DNA of 64,000 bases. Origin: Pseudomonas moraviensis (GTDB lineage: Bacteria > Pseudomonadota > Gammaproteobacteria > Pseudomonadales > Pseudomonadaceae). The stretch spans positions 2,170,001 to 2,234,000 of the forward strand of contig NZ_LT629788.1 of assembly GCF_900105805.1 (NCBI RefSeq), read 5' to 3'. Each line of letters begins with the position of its first letter. Position 1 is the first letter of the stretch. Below, one piece after another: positions 8,088 through 16,398 of the stretch. The position numbers and the translations under genes were made by a program. The notes under the pieces were generated by a model. It ran no database searches. It was not told where the DNA came from and worked only from the letters and a program-made list of their open reading frames with translations.

Positions 8088-8387
8088 CTGTAGGAGCGAG
8101 CCTGCTCGCGAAGGCGCCCGTCCAGTCAGTTCATCTGCGACTGGCACTCCGCTTTCGCGAGCAGGCTCACTCCTACAAGGGATCCGGGGTGTGATCACCT
8201 TTCTGGGTACACCTTGCAAAACTGTAGGAGTGAGCCTGCTCGCGAAGGCGTCCGGTCAGTCAACTCATCTGTTACTGACACTCCGCTTTCGCGAGCAGGC
8301 TCACTCCTACAAGGGATCCGGGGCGTGACCAACTTTCTGGGTACACCTTGCAAACCTGTGGGAGCGAGCCTGCTCGCGAAGGCCTCC
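8088..8387. repeat. Tandem REPIN array, 134-bp period
   Basis: This fills most of the 330-base gap between the kinase operon and uvrA. A unit containing a forward REP, a 40-base spacer, an inverted REP and the tail GGGTACACCTTGCAAA starts at 8088 and again at 8222, and a third, partial unit (the first REP only) starts at 8356. Both steps are exactly 134 bases. The region separates convergent genes, so it may also act as a transcription end. Confidence 0.9.
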
Positions 8388-8402
8388 GGCAGGGCGCCAC
8401 AA

Positions 8403-11036
8403 TCAGCGGCTTAAAGCACGGGCAAGAAACGGCGCGGTCTTGCTCTTCTTGCTCGCTGCAACTTTCTGCGGTGTGCCGGCGGCGACGATCCTGCCGCCCT
8501 GATCACCGGCCCCGGGGCCGATGTCGATCACCCAGTCGCTCTGCGCGACCACACGCATTTCGTGCTCGACCACGATGACCGTGTGCCCCGCCGTTACCAG
8601 CGTGTCGAGTTGCTCCAGCAACCGATCGACATCCCTGGGGTGCAAGCCCGTGGTCGGCTCGTCCAGCACATACAGGGTCGCGCCACGCTGACTGCGCTGC
8701 AACTCGGTCGCCAGTTTGATCCGCTGCGCTTCACCACCGGACAGTTCCGTGGCCGGTTGCCCCAGGCGCAGATAACCCAGGCCGATATCGCGCAGCACCT
8801 CCAGCGAACGCCGGATCCCCGCCTGCTCGGCAAACACCGCCACCGCTTCATCGACGGTCAATTGCAGCACCTGGGCGATGCTCAAGCCCTGCCAGAGGAT
8901 CGCCAGGGTCTGCGGGTTGTAGCGCGCGCCATGGCAGGTCGGGCACGGTGCATACACGCTGGGCATGAACAGCAATTCGACGCTGACGAAACCCTCACCC
9001 TCGCAGGTGGCGCAACGGCCCTTGGCGACGTTGAAGGAAAACTGCCCGGCGTCATAGCCTGCCGCTTGCGCCTCGGGCGTCGCGGCGAACAGTTTGCGCA
9101 CGTTGTCGAACAACCCGGTGTAGGTCGCCAGATTGGAACGCGGTGTGCGTCCGATCGGTTTCTGATCAACCTGTACCAGCCGCTTGATCGACTCCAGGCC
9201 GGTGGTGATCTGGCCAGTGCTGGGGGTTGGCGTGTCGTCTTCCAGGCTCGGTTCTTCCGACTCGACCTCGGCTATCGGCCGGCCCAATTGCGCGCCGACC
9301 AGTTCCAGCAATGCCTGACTGACCAGACTGGATTTACCGGAGCCAGACACCCCGGTCACCGAGGTGAAACAGCCCAAGGGAAATTCAGCGCTGAGATTAT
9401 TCAGGTTGTTGCGCGTGACACCCTCCAGCTTCAGCCACCCGCCCGGCTTGCGCGCGGTGCGCTCGGGGCGCTGATTTTCGGCGAACAGATAAGCCCGGGT
9501 CTGCGAATCCTCGACGGTCGACAATCCATCGGGCGGACCGCTGTACAACACCCGCCCACCCTTCTCACCCGCTGCCGGACCGACGTCGATCAGCCAGTCG
9601 GCACGGCGCATGGTTTCGACATCATGCTCGACCACGAACAATGTGTTGCCGTCAGCCTTCAGCCGTTGCAACGCCTCGAACAGCGCCTCGCCATCTGCCG
9701 GATGCAGGCCGGCCGATGGCTCGTCCAGCACATAAATCACCCCGAACAGCTGCGAACCCAACTGCGTCGCCAGGCGCAAACGCTGCAACTCGCCCGACGA
9801 CAAGGTCGGCGTACTGCGTTCCAGCGCCAGATAACCCAGACCGAGATCGGTCAGGGTGCTGACGCGCTCCAGCAGATCTTCAGCAATGCGCTGCGCCGCA
9901 AGGCGTTTTTCCAGCGACAGATTCGGCGTGTGACGCACGTCCGGCGCGCTGGCGTGACCACTGGCGCCATGGGCGACCCGCTGTTTGCGGGCCTCGCGCG
10001 TCTGCGCATGGCTGAGGGTGTCGCCGCTCTCCTCGGCCTGCTCCAGATAACTGGTCGCTGCCACCGGCCGCAGCACTTCGGCCACTTGCAGCAACGGCAT
10101 TTGCGACAGCTCGCCGATGTCGTAACCCGCAAAAGTCACTGACAACGCCTCGCGCTTGAGCCGCTTGCCCTCGCACAACGGGCACGGGCTGCCGCGCATG
10201 AACTGCGAAACGCGCTTCTTCATCAGCGCACTTTGCGAGTGGGTGAAGGTGTGCAGGATGTAGCGCCGAGCGCCCGTGAAGGTGCCCTGATAACTCGGTT
10301 CCATCTTGCGTTTGAGGGCGACGCGGGTTTCTTCCGGGGTCAGCCCGGCGTACACCGGCACGGTCGGCGTTTCTTCGGTGAAGAGAATCCAGTCGCGCTG
10401 CTTTTTCGGCAGTTTCTTCCAGGGAATGTCGACGTCGATGCCCATGGTCACGAGGATGTCGCGCAGGTTCTGGCCCTGCCAAGCCAGCGGCCAGGACGCC
10501 ACGGCGCGCTGGCGGATGGTCAGGTTAGGGTCCGGAACCATCAGCGCTTCGGTCACTTCGTAGACGCGGCCAAGCCCGTGACACTCCGGGCAGGCGCCCT
10601 GCGGCGTGTTCGGCGAAAAGTCTTCGGCATACAACATCGGCTGCCCCGGCGGATAGCTGCCGGCGCGGGAATAAAGCATGCGGATCAGGCTCGACAATGT
10701 CGTCACGCTGCCCACCGAGGAACGCGCGCTCGGCGTGCCGCGCTGCTGTTGCAGAGCCACGGCGGGCGGCAGACCTTCGATGGAATCGACATCCGGCACG
10801 CCGACCTGATCAATCAACCGCCGCGCATACGGCGCCACCGACTCGAAATAACGCCGCTGGGCCTCGGCATACAGCGTGGAAAACGCCAGCGACGACTTGC
10901 CCGACCCCGAGACGCCGGTGAACACCACCAGCGCATCGCGGGGAATATCGACATCCACGTTCTTCAGATTGTGTTCGCGGGCGCCGCGCACGCGAACCAT
11001 GCCGGCGGGTGCTTTGGAGTTGCGCTTGGAAATCAT
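8403..11036 (-). CDS. Class II UvrA-type excinuclease ATPase paralogue
   Basis: The 877-residue protein has two ABC ATPase halves. The first has Walker A GVSGSGKSS (about 41-49), zinc motifs CPECHGLG and CPLCEGKR, signature LSSGELQRLRLATQ and Walker B VLDEPSAGLHP. The second has GVSGSGKSS, CATCEGEG with CPTCHG, LSGGEAQRIKLA and VLDEPTTGLHP. It is shorter than housekeeping UvrA (about 940 aa) and fits the UvrA2 / UvrA-like group, linked in other bacteria to drug tolerance or accessory DNA repair. The ribosome site AAGG precedes the start. No uvrB or uvrC is nearby, so its role is inferred only from family. Confidence 0.85.
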   Translation of the reverse strand: MISKRNSKAPAGMVRVRGAREHNLKNVDVDIPRDALVVFTGVSGSGKSSLAFSTLYAEAQRRYFESVAPYARRLIDQVGVPDVDSIEGLPPAVALQQQRGTPSARSSVGSVTTLSSLIRMLYSRAGSYPPGQPMLYAEDFSPNTPQGACPECHGLGRVYEVTEALMVPDPNLTIRQRAVASWPLAWQGQNLRDILVTMGIDVDIPWKKLPKKQRDWILFTEETPTVPVYAGLTPEETRVALKRKMEPSYQGTFTGARRYILHTFTHSQSALMKKRVSQFMRGSPCPLCEGKRLKREALSVTFAGYDIGELSQMPLLQVAEVLRPVAATSYLEQAEESGDTLSHAQTREARKQRVAHGASGHASAPDVRHTPNLSLEKRLAAQRIAEDLLERVSTLTDLGLGYLALERSTPTLSSGELQRLRLATQLGSQLFGVIYVLDEPSAGLHPADGEALFEALQRLKADGNTLFVVEHDVETMRRADWLIDVGPAAGEKGGRVLYSGPPDGLSTVEDSQTRAYLFAENQRPERTARKPGGWLKLEGVTRNNLNNLSAEFPLGCFTSVTGVSGSGKSSLVSQALLELVGAQLGRPIAEVESEEPSLEDDTPTPSTGQITTGLESIKRLVQVDQKPIGRTPRSNLATYTGLFDNVRKLFAATPEAQAAGYDAGQFSFNVAKGRCATCEGEGFVSVELLFMPSVYAPCPTCHGARYNPQTLAILWQGLSIAQVLQLTVDEAVAVFAEQAGIRRSLEVLRDIGLGYLRLGQPATELSGGEAQRIKLATELQRSQRGATLYVLDEPTTGLHPRDVDRLLEQLDTLVTAGHTVIVVEHEMRVVAQSDWVIDIGPGAGDQGGRIVAAGTPQKVAASKKSKTAPFLARALSR

Positions 11037-11075
11037 CGGCGTGCCTTGTGTTGAAAACCGGGGCAGCGCTCGGCG

Positions 11076-13187
11076 TCAGGTGCCGAGCACCTCGCAAATC
11101 ATCTGCAGTAAAGCTTGCGGGCTGTAAGGTTTGCCGAGCAGATGCGTATCGGGACTGAGCTGGTGGTCGCGGGAAATGATGTCGCGGGTGTGGCCGGAGG
11201 TGAACAGCACCGGCACGGGTGGCATCTGCACCTTGGCCCATGCCGCAAGATCGGAACTCTTGATCAGGCCGGGCATGACCACATCGGTGAAGATCAGATC
11301 AATTTCGATGCCTTCCAGCAACATCTGCATGGCGACGTCGCCATTGCCGGCCGTCATCACCCGATAGCCTTCCTCCCGCAGCAACTCCACCGCCGAAGCG
11401 CGTACCGCGTCGTTGTCTTCCACCACCAGAATCGTCTCGTGACCACCGCCCTTGCGTTCGCCGACGCTGGCTGTCTCTTCGCGAACCGGACGCAGACTGC
11501 GGGGGAAATACAGCTGCACTCGCGTACCTTCGCCGAGCTGGCTGTCGATCTCGACGTGGCCGCCGCTCTGTTTGACGAAGCCGAACACCATGCTCAAACC
11601 CAGGCCGGTGCCCTGTCCGTCGGCCTTGGTGGTGAAGAACGGTTCGAAGACCTGCTCGAGCATCTGTGGGGCAATACCCACGCCAGTGTCGCTGACCGCC
11701 ACGCGCACATACTCGCCAGCCGAAATGCCTTTGCCGGCACAGAACTCGTTGTCGAGACGCACATTGGCAGCGCTGAGGCCGATAACCCCCTCGCCCTTCA
11801 TCGCGTCGCGGGCGTTGATCGCCAGATTGAGAATGGCGTTTTCCAACTGGTTGCGGTCGACGTTGATGTGCCATGGCTGCGGCGGCAGCTGCACGTCGAT
11901 CTGAATGGTTTCGCCCAACGCGCGTTGCAGCAATTCGCCGACGCCTTCGAAAATCTGTTGTGGATTGCACACGGCGGGCGAAAGCGGTTGGCGTCGGGCA
12001 AACGCCAGCAGTTGCGAAGACAATTTGGCACCGCGTTCGACCGCTGCCAGCGAAGCCCCGACCCGACGTTGCACGTTGGCATTGTTCGGTTCATGCCGCG
12101 CGAGCAAATGCAGATTGCCGGCGATGACCTGCAGCAGGTTGTTGAAGTCGTGGGCGACACCACCGGTGAGGCCGCCGATGGCTTCGAGTTTCTGCGACTG
12201 CCGCAGTTGTTCTTCCGCGGCCAGTCGCGCATCGACTTCGGCGGCCACGCGCTGTTCGAGGTTGCGGGTGAATTTGAGCAGTGATTCTTCGGCGTTCTTG
12301 CGCTCATGAATATCGATCAGCACGCCGGGGAAACGAAACGGCCTGCCCTGCTCATCGAACTCACAGGCGCCGCTGGCCAACACCCACAGGTACTGACCAT
12401 CGGCGCGCTGCACACGATATTCGGCGTTGTACGGCTCGCCAGTGCGCACGCAATGGGCAACGCGGTCCTGCACCCAGGGATGGTCGTCAGGATGGATGCG
12501 TGATTCGGCGATGTCTTGTTGCAGATCGCTCAGGTCCTGGTCAGCGGGATAGGAGAAGGTGCGGGCGAAACGTTCATCGGCGGACAAGCGATTGTTTTTG
12601 ATGTCCCAGACAAACGAGCCCAGCAGTGCACCGGCATTCAAGGCCAGTCGCACGCGCTCATTGTCGGCCCGGTAGGCATCTTCCGCTGCCTGGCGCAGGC
12701 GCTCGGAATGCACCAGCTCGGTGGTCTCGACCACCATCGCCATGACGCCGCCAGGCACGCCTTCGTCGTTGGCGACCGGGCTGTAATACAAATCCATCCA
12801 GACGTCTTCGGGAACGCCGTCGCGCAGCAATACCAGTTCTTTGTTGCGATAGGACAAGGTGCCGCCGGCCAGGCAGGTGTCGACGACGTGACGATTGAAT
12901 TCGGCTACCTCCGGCCAGCCCAGTTCGACTGGCACGCCGAGCAGATAGGGATGGCGGCCGCCGGCGAATTCGGAATAGGCGTCGTTATAGATCATGTAGC
13001 CGGCGTGGCCCCAGAGCATCACCATCGGCAGCGGCGAGGCCAGCATCAGTTGCACGGTGTTGCACAGGCTGGCCGGCCAGTCGGCGAGCGGACCCAGTTC
13101 GGTATGGCTCCAGTCGAACGCACGTATGCGTCCGGCCATTTCGCCTTTCCAGCCCTCACAGCCGTGGCTTTCGGATAAAAACTGCAT
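11076..13187 (-). CDS. Hybrid histidine kinase, PAS-PAS-HisKA-HATPase-REC
   Basis: The 703-residue soluble kinase has two PAS-like domains (about 45-160, and 180-298 with ADGQYLWVLASGACEFDEQG), a coiled linker (300-335), HisKA with His346 in GGVAHDFNNLL, a HATPase domain (INARDAM, DTGVGI, GTGLGLSMV) and a C-terminal receiver with Asp635 (FTDVVMP) and Lys686 (LGKPY). The architecture matches the kinase half of the protein at 6128-8071. Such kinases often need a separate output regulator, and none is adjacent. It reads leftward toward uvrA with a 39-base gap, so partial co-transcription is possible. Confidence 0.9.
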   Translation of the reverse strand: MQFLSESHGCEGWKGEMAGRIRAFDWSHTELGPLADWPASLCNTVQLMLASPLPMVMLWGHAGYMIYNDAYSEFAGGRHPYLLGVPVELGWPEVAEFNRHVVDTCLAGGTLSYRNKELVLLRDGVPEDVWMDLYYSPVANDEGVPGGVMAMVVETTELVHSERLRQAAEDAYRADNERVRLALNAGALLGSFVWDIKNNRLSADERFARTFSYPADQDLSDLQQDIAESRIHPDDHPWVQDRVAHCVRTGEPYNAEYRVQRADGQYLWVLASGACEFDEQGRPFRFPGVLIDIHERKNAEESLLKFTRNLEQRVAAEVDARLAAEEQLRQSQKLEAIGGLTGGVAHDFNNLLQVIAGNLHLLARHEPNNANVQRRVGASLAAVERGAKLSSQLLAFARRQPLSPAVCNPQQIFEGVGELLQRALGETIQIDVQLPPQPWHINVDRNQLENAILNLAINARDAMKGEGVIGLSAANVRLDNEFCAGKGISAGEYVRVAVSDTGVGIAPQMLEQVFEPFFTTKADGQGTGLGLSMVFGFVKQSGGHVEIDSQLGEGTRVQLYFPRSLRPVREETASVGERKGGGHETILVVEDNDAVRASAVELLREEGYRVMTAGNGDVAMQMLLEGIEIDLIFTDVVMPGLIKSSDLAAWAKVQMPPVPVLFTSGHTRDIISRDHQLSPDTHLLGKPYSPQALLQMICEVLGT

Positions 13188-13322
13188 CGCCTGACTCAGT
13201 GTCCTTTTTTGCGGTTTTCCGATCTATCGCAACGCTTCAACGACGCGACGCCCGTGTGTTTCGAGGCTTTGAAAGCGCATTGGTTTCATTGGAGGTATAG
13301 CCGATTTGCGACGCCGAGCCAT

Positions 13323-14012
13323 TCAGACGCCAATCAAGTGTTTGAGTGGGTGATAGCCGGTTTTCATTTTCGCCGCAACGTCGAGAATCGCCTTCTCGAT
13401 TCCGTTGAGATGGGTGCAGGTCAGCTCGATCGCAGCGCTCTGATTGCCGGCCTCGATGTACTCGAGCAAACGCAGATGTTCATCGTCGCGGCATGCCTGA
13501 TGGCTGTCGTCGTCGAGCGCGGCGGCGTACAGCGAGGCGCGCGAGATCAGCTTCTGGAACCAGTCGAGCAACACCGGGTTGTTCAGACTGCGCGCCAGTT
13601 TGATGTGGAACTCGCCCAGCAGGTGAATCAGCCGCTCGTGGTCGCCGGCGGCGTGCGCGGCATCTTCCAGCAACAGGTGCGCACGCAGATCCTGCATCGC
13701 CACGGCGTCCTTGCGCCGGCACAGTTCAGTGACGATGCCGATTTCGATCAGCCGCCTGGTTTCGAACAGCGAACGGATCTCCTCGTCACTGGGCAACGAC
13801 ACCGACGCGCCTTTGTTGGGCTCGGTGGTGACCAGGCCATCGGCTTCCAGTTGTTTGAGCGCAGCGCGCACCGAGGTGCGACTTACATTGAACAGTTCGG
13901 CCAGTGAGGCCTCGCCCAGCTTCATGCCGGGGCGCAACGAACGCTTGCTGATCGCCGCGTAAACCCCTTGGTAGACGCGGTCGACCGTGGTTTCCAGTTT
14001 CTTTTCGGTCAT
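13323..14012 (-). CDS. GntR-family transcription regulator, FCD type
   Basis: The start at 14012 (MTEKKLETTVDRVYQGVY) is chosen because AAAGGAG lies seven bases upstream; earlier in-frame Mets have no ribosome site. Of 229 residues, about 5-75 form the winged helix (ASLAELFNVSRTSVRAALKQLEADGLV) and 85-215 the all-helical FCD effector domain (ETRRLIEIGIVTELC, EFHIKLARSLNN, EHLRLLEYIEAGN). FCD regulators usually sense organic or amino acids. No catabolic gene is adjacent, so the target is unknown. The upstream region holds a 7-base stem at 14038-14060. Confidence 0.88.
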   Translation of the reverse strand: MTEKKLETTVDRVYQGVYAAISKRSLRPGMKLGEASLAELFNVSRTSVRAALKQLEADGLVTTEPNKGASVSLPSDEEIRSLFETRRLIEIGIVTELCRRKDAVAMQDLRAHLLLEDAAHAAGDHERLIHLLGEFHIKLARSLNNPVLLDWFQKLISRASLYAAALDDDSHQACRDDEHLRLLEYIEAGNQSAAIELTCTHLNGIEKAILDVAAKMKTGYHPLKHLIGV

Positions 14013-14384
14013 TCGAACACTCCTTTGGCATCGGACAGCCAGCCCTTGGCGATGGCTGGCCATGGAAAAAGAGCGGCAGACGCAGATTAATCCGCGCATG
14101 GCTAAATTGCATTCATATATTGCACAGCGGCGGATGAGGGTGCTGAACATCGGCCAATCGCGGGAGTTCGCTTTTGGCGAGGTGATGGATTATCTGCCGA
14201 CCACTCGTTGCGAGCGTGGGCAGTAGCGAACGGATTTGGCTTTGCGCCAAATAAACCGACAGACAACCCATTCCCTTGTGGGAGCGAGCTTGCTCGCGAA
14301 AGCTTTCTGTCAGTCAACATCACCGTTGAATGACCCACCGCTTTCGCGAGCAGGCTCGCTCCCACAGGGATTTATGGAGTTATC
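14013..14384. other. Intergenic region with a short hairpin and a REP pair
   Basis: This 372-base stretch holds no convincing gene. Bases 14038-14060 carry a GCCAGCC/GGCTGGC inverted repeat with a 9-base loop just upstream of the GntR start, a possible operator. The REPIN at 14277-14366 fills the side next to the DUF799 lipoprotein stop. Confidence 0.7.
14277..14366. repeat. REP inverted pair (REPIN)
   Basis: TGTGGGAGCGAGCTTGCTCG is followed about 45 bases later by the inverted copy CGAGCAGGCTCGCTCCCACA. The left copy has AGCTTGC where most copies read AGCCTGC. Confidence 0.9.
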
Positions 14385-15044
14385 TCAGTCGGTGCCGTAC
14401 TTCGGCGAACGCGGTCCATACAGCAGACCCGCCGGGTGTCCGGCCGACAGCAGACGATTGCTCGCCACACCGGCAATCGGGTAACCGGCATCGGTGGAGC
14501 TGTTGATGATCTGCTTCACCGCAGCAGTGATGAGCATGCCGATCAACCCACCGCCACCGTTGTTGCCACCCTCTTCACTCGATGCCCGCGCCGCTCCGGT
14601 CCAGAGCGTGGTACCACTTTTCAGGTCGACCAGTTTCGCCGTCGCCGTTACTGCGGTTTCGCTGCTGATCACCATGTAACGCGTACCGTACTCGGTCACG
14701 GTGATGTACAGCGCCGCGTCCGCGCCGAAGATTTCCTTGAGCTTGGCAGGCGGCGCCTGGTGAATGTCATCCGGGGTGGTCAGGCCGTTCTGGCGGAACG
14801 TTTCGTCGACCAGCGTGATCGGCAATACGTAGTACCCGGCTTCGGCGAGTGGAAAAGTCACCTGCGACAACAGGCTGTACGACGCCTTCACATCCGGCGA
14901 AGTGTTCAGCGGTGGCAGCACAAGGATGGTCTTGGGCCGCGCCTGTTTGTAGGCCGCGTAATCCACGGTCTTGGGCGCGACACAGCCGCCCAGCACGGTC
15001 AGGGCCAGTACGCCGGCGAACAGTTTCAAGGTACGCGAGATCAT
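14385..15044 (-). CDS. DUF799 (GNA1162-like) outer-membrane lipoprotein
   Basis: The 219-residue protein has a lipoprotein signal peptide with the lipobox LGGC (Cys about 21) and then the DUF799 fold: YKQARPKTILVLPPLNTSPDVKA, YYVLPITLVDETFRQNG and ALYITVTEYGTRYMVISSETAV. DUF799/GNA1162 proteins structurally resemble TolB- or CsgG-like periplasmic domains and occur beside CsgG homologues. A glycine-rich hydrophobic stretch (GGNNGGGGLIGMLITAAV) lies near the C-terminus. It is the third gene of the lipoprotein trio and overlaps the DUF4810 gene as ATGA. Confidence 0.88.
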   Translation of the reverse strand: MISRTLKLFAGVLALTVLGGCVAPKTVDYAAYKQARPKTILVLPPLNTSPDVKASYSLLSQVTFPLAEAGYYVLPITLVDETFRQNGLTTPDDIHQAPPAKLKEIFGADAALYITVTEYGTRYMVISSETAVTATAKLVDLKSGTTLWTGAARASSEEGGNNGGGGLIGMLITAAVKQIINSSTDAGYPIAGVASNRLLSAGHPAGLLYGPRSPKYGTD

Positions 15045-15409
15045 TGCACGGCTCCGGCCTTGGCGTTTTTAAGCAGAAAATCCATATAGGTGCCGGACTC
15101 GGGAAACAGCGTTTTCTCGGTGTTGAACTGCTGCACCATCTGGTCGTCCTTGCCCATGCTCAGATAGAGCAGACCAAGGTGCGCGTGGTAACCCGGCGGC
15201 ACAGCCTTGCCGGTGGAACGAATCTTCTGCAGATCACGTTCGAGTGCTTCGGCCTGGGCTTCCTTAGGCTCTTCGCCTTTGAAATATTCGTAGACCTGAG
15301 GCTCGTAGCCCTCCCATTGATAGAGGGTTTTCGGGGCCGCACAACCGGCCAGCACAGTGCTGGCAGCCAGGGTCAGCGCCATCAGCGCGCGCGAAAAAAA
15401 CGGGTTCAT
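15041..15409 (-). CDS. DUF4810 lipoprotein
   Basis: A 122-residue lipoprotein with lipobox LAGC (Cys about 22) followed by AAPKTLYQWEGYEPQVYEYFKG. DUF4810 proteins are about 115-125 aa, so it is full length. They are found almost only between a CsgG-like and a DUF799 gene, as here. The helical middle part (EPKEAQAEALERDLQKIRSTGKAVPPGYHAHLGLLYLSMGK) looks TPR-like. A good ribosome site (AAGGAG) precedes the start, 28 bases after the CsgG-like stop. Function is unknown beyond a likely shared envelope complex. Confidence 0.88.
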   Translation of the reverse strand: MNPFFSRALMALTLAASTVLAGCAAPKTLYQWEGYEPQVYEYFKGEEPKEAQAEALERDLQKIRSTGKAVPPGYHAHLGLLYLSMGKDDQMVQQFNTEKTLFPESGTYMDFLLKNAKAGAVQ

Positions 15410-15437
15410 GGGTAGTGCTCCTTGCAGAGGGCGATGA

Positions 15438-16130
15438 TCAGTTGCCCGGTTTCCAGGCGCCAGCGTTCATGCCATCGACCAGACGATTGATCGCCTCGCG
15501 CATGGCCAGATCAAGGACTTTGCCGTTGAGTGTCGAGTCGTAGGCAGCGGTGCCGCCGAAACCGATGATTTCGCGATTGGACAAGGCGTACTCACCGGCG
15601 CCCTGGGTCGAATAGACCACTTCCGAGGTGCTGATGTTGACGATGTTGAGGTTGACCTTCGCGTAGGCGACCTGGGTCTTGCCACGGCCGAGAATGCCGA
15701 ACAACTGATGATCACCGGTCTCTTTGCGGCCAAACTCGGTGACATCACCGGTTACCACGTAATCGGCGCCTTTGAGACGCTGGGCCTGACCCTTGATGGT
15801 TGCTTCCTGCTGGATTTCGCCCATGTTGTCGCGATCCAGCACAGAGAAGCGGTTGGTCTGCTGCAAGTGGGTGATCAGAATGGTCTTGGCTTGACCGCCG
15901 AGACGATCGACACCATCGGAGAAGATCCCGCGCATATAGCTGGAGCGGTTGTCGAACTTGCCCACGGCCATTGGCACGCGAACCCCGGTCCAGACTTGGG
16001 ATGCGCTTTCAACCTTCGCCACCGGCAGCGCGCGGGAGCTTTCGGTGGCGCAGCCGGCCAATGTCGTGGCGAGGGTGCCCAGCACCGCGATGGCGACGCT
16101 TGAAACCAGCATCCGGGAGATCATTCTCAT
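15438..16130 (-). CDS. CsgG/HfaB-family outer-membrane lipoprotein
   Basis: The 230-residue product has a signal peptide with lipobox TLAGC and CsgG family phrases: VAVGKFDNRSS-like VPMAVGKFDNRSSYMRGIFS, HLQQTNRFSVLDRDNMGEI, LKGADYVVTGDVTEFG and VYSTQGAGEYALSNREIIGFG. CsgG forms the curli secretion pore; HfaB anchors holdfast. No curli subunit, csgE or csgF gene is nearby, so this is a stand-alone relative. The start at 16130 follows AAGGAA; ATG 16124 is an alternative. It leads a three-lipoprotein leftward operon with DUF4810 and DUF799 genes. Confidence 0.88.
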   Translation of the reverse strand: MRMISRMLVSSVAIAVLGTLATTLAGCATESSRALPVAKVESASQVWTGVRVPMAVGKFDNRSSYMRGIFSDGVDRLGGQAKTILITHLQQTNRFSVLDRDNMGEIQQEATIKGQAQRLKGADYVVTGDVTEFGRKETGDHQLFGILGRGKTQVAYAKVNLNIVNISTSEVVYSTQGAGEYALSNREIIGFGGTAAYDSTLNGKVLDLAMREAINRLVDGMNAGAWKPGN

Positions 16131-16277
16131 TGAATATTCCTTCGAAAAACGCAGATGTCCCGGCACGGTAATGCGCTCGGGAGCTGAAAAGGGGCGGGAT
16201 TATGACAAAGTGCCATCATTGAGAACAGGTTTTTTTTGACGCCAATGAAATGGCTGGACCGGCCGTATGCAGTTCCA

Positions 16278-16365
16278 CTGTGGGAGCGAGCCTGCTCGCG
16301 AAAGCGGCGTATCAGGCAAATTCTCTCTGACTGATTGACCGCTTTCGCGAGCAGGCTCGCTCCTA
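16278..16365. repeat. REP inverted pair (REPIN)
   Basis: CTGTGGGAGCGAGCCTGCTC and the inverted GAGCAGGCTCGCTCCTA lie about 45 bases apart between the CsgG-like promoter region and the dnaE2 stop. Confidence 0.9.
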
Positions 16366-16398
16366 AAGGGGGTTGGGGTTTGGCTTGGGTGCCAGGAA

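Noticed and set aside
8088..8387. CRISPR array
   Set aside because: The repeats are inverted REP units with a 134-base period and no short unique spacers or cas genes.
8562..10142. A 526-codon frame antisense to uvrA
   Set aside because: The composition (many His, Arg, Gln) and lack of a ribosome site mark it as antisense to a conserved ATPase.
15438..16130. Curli secretion locus
   Set aside because: No csgA, csgB, csgE or csgF genes are near; the DUF4810 and DUF799 partners indicate a different lipoprotein system.
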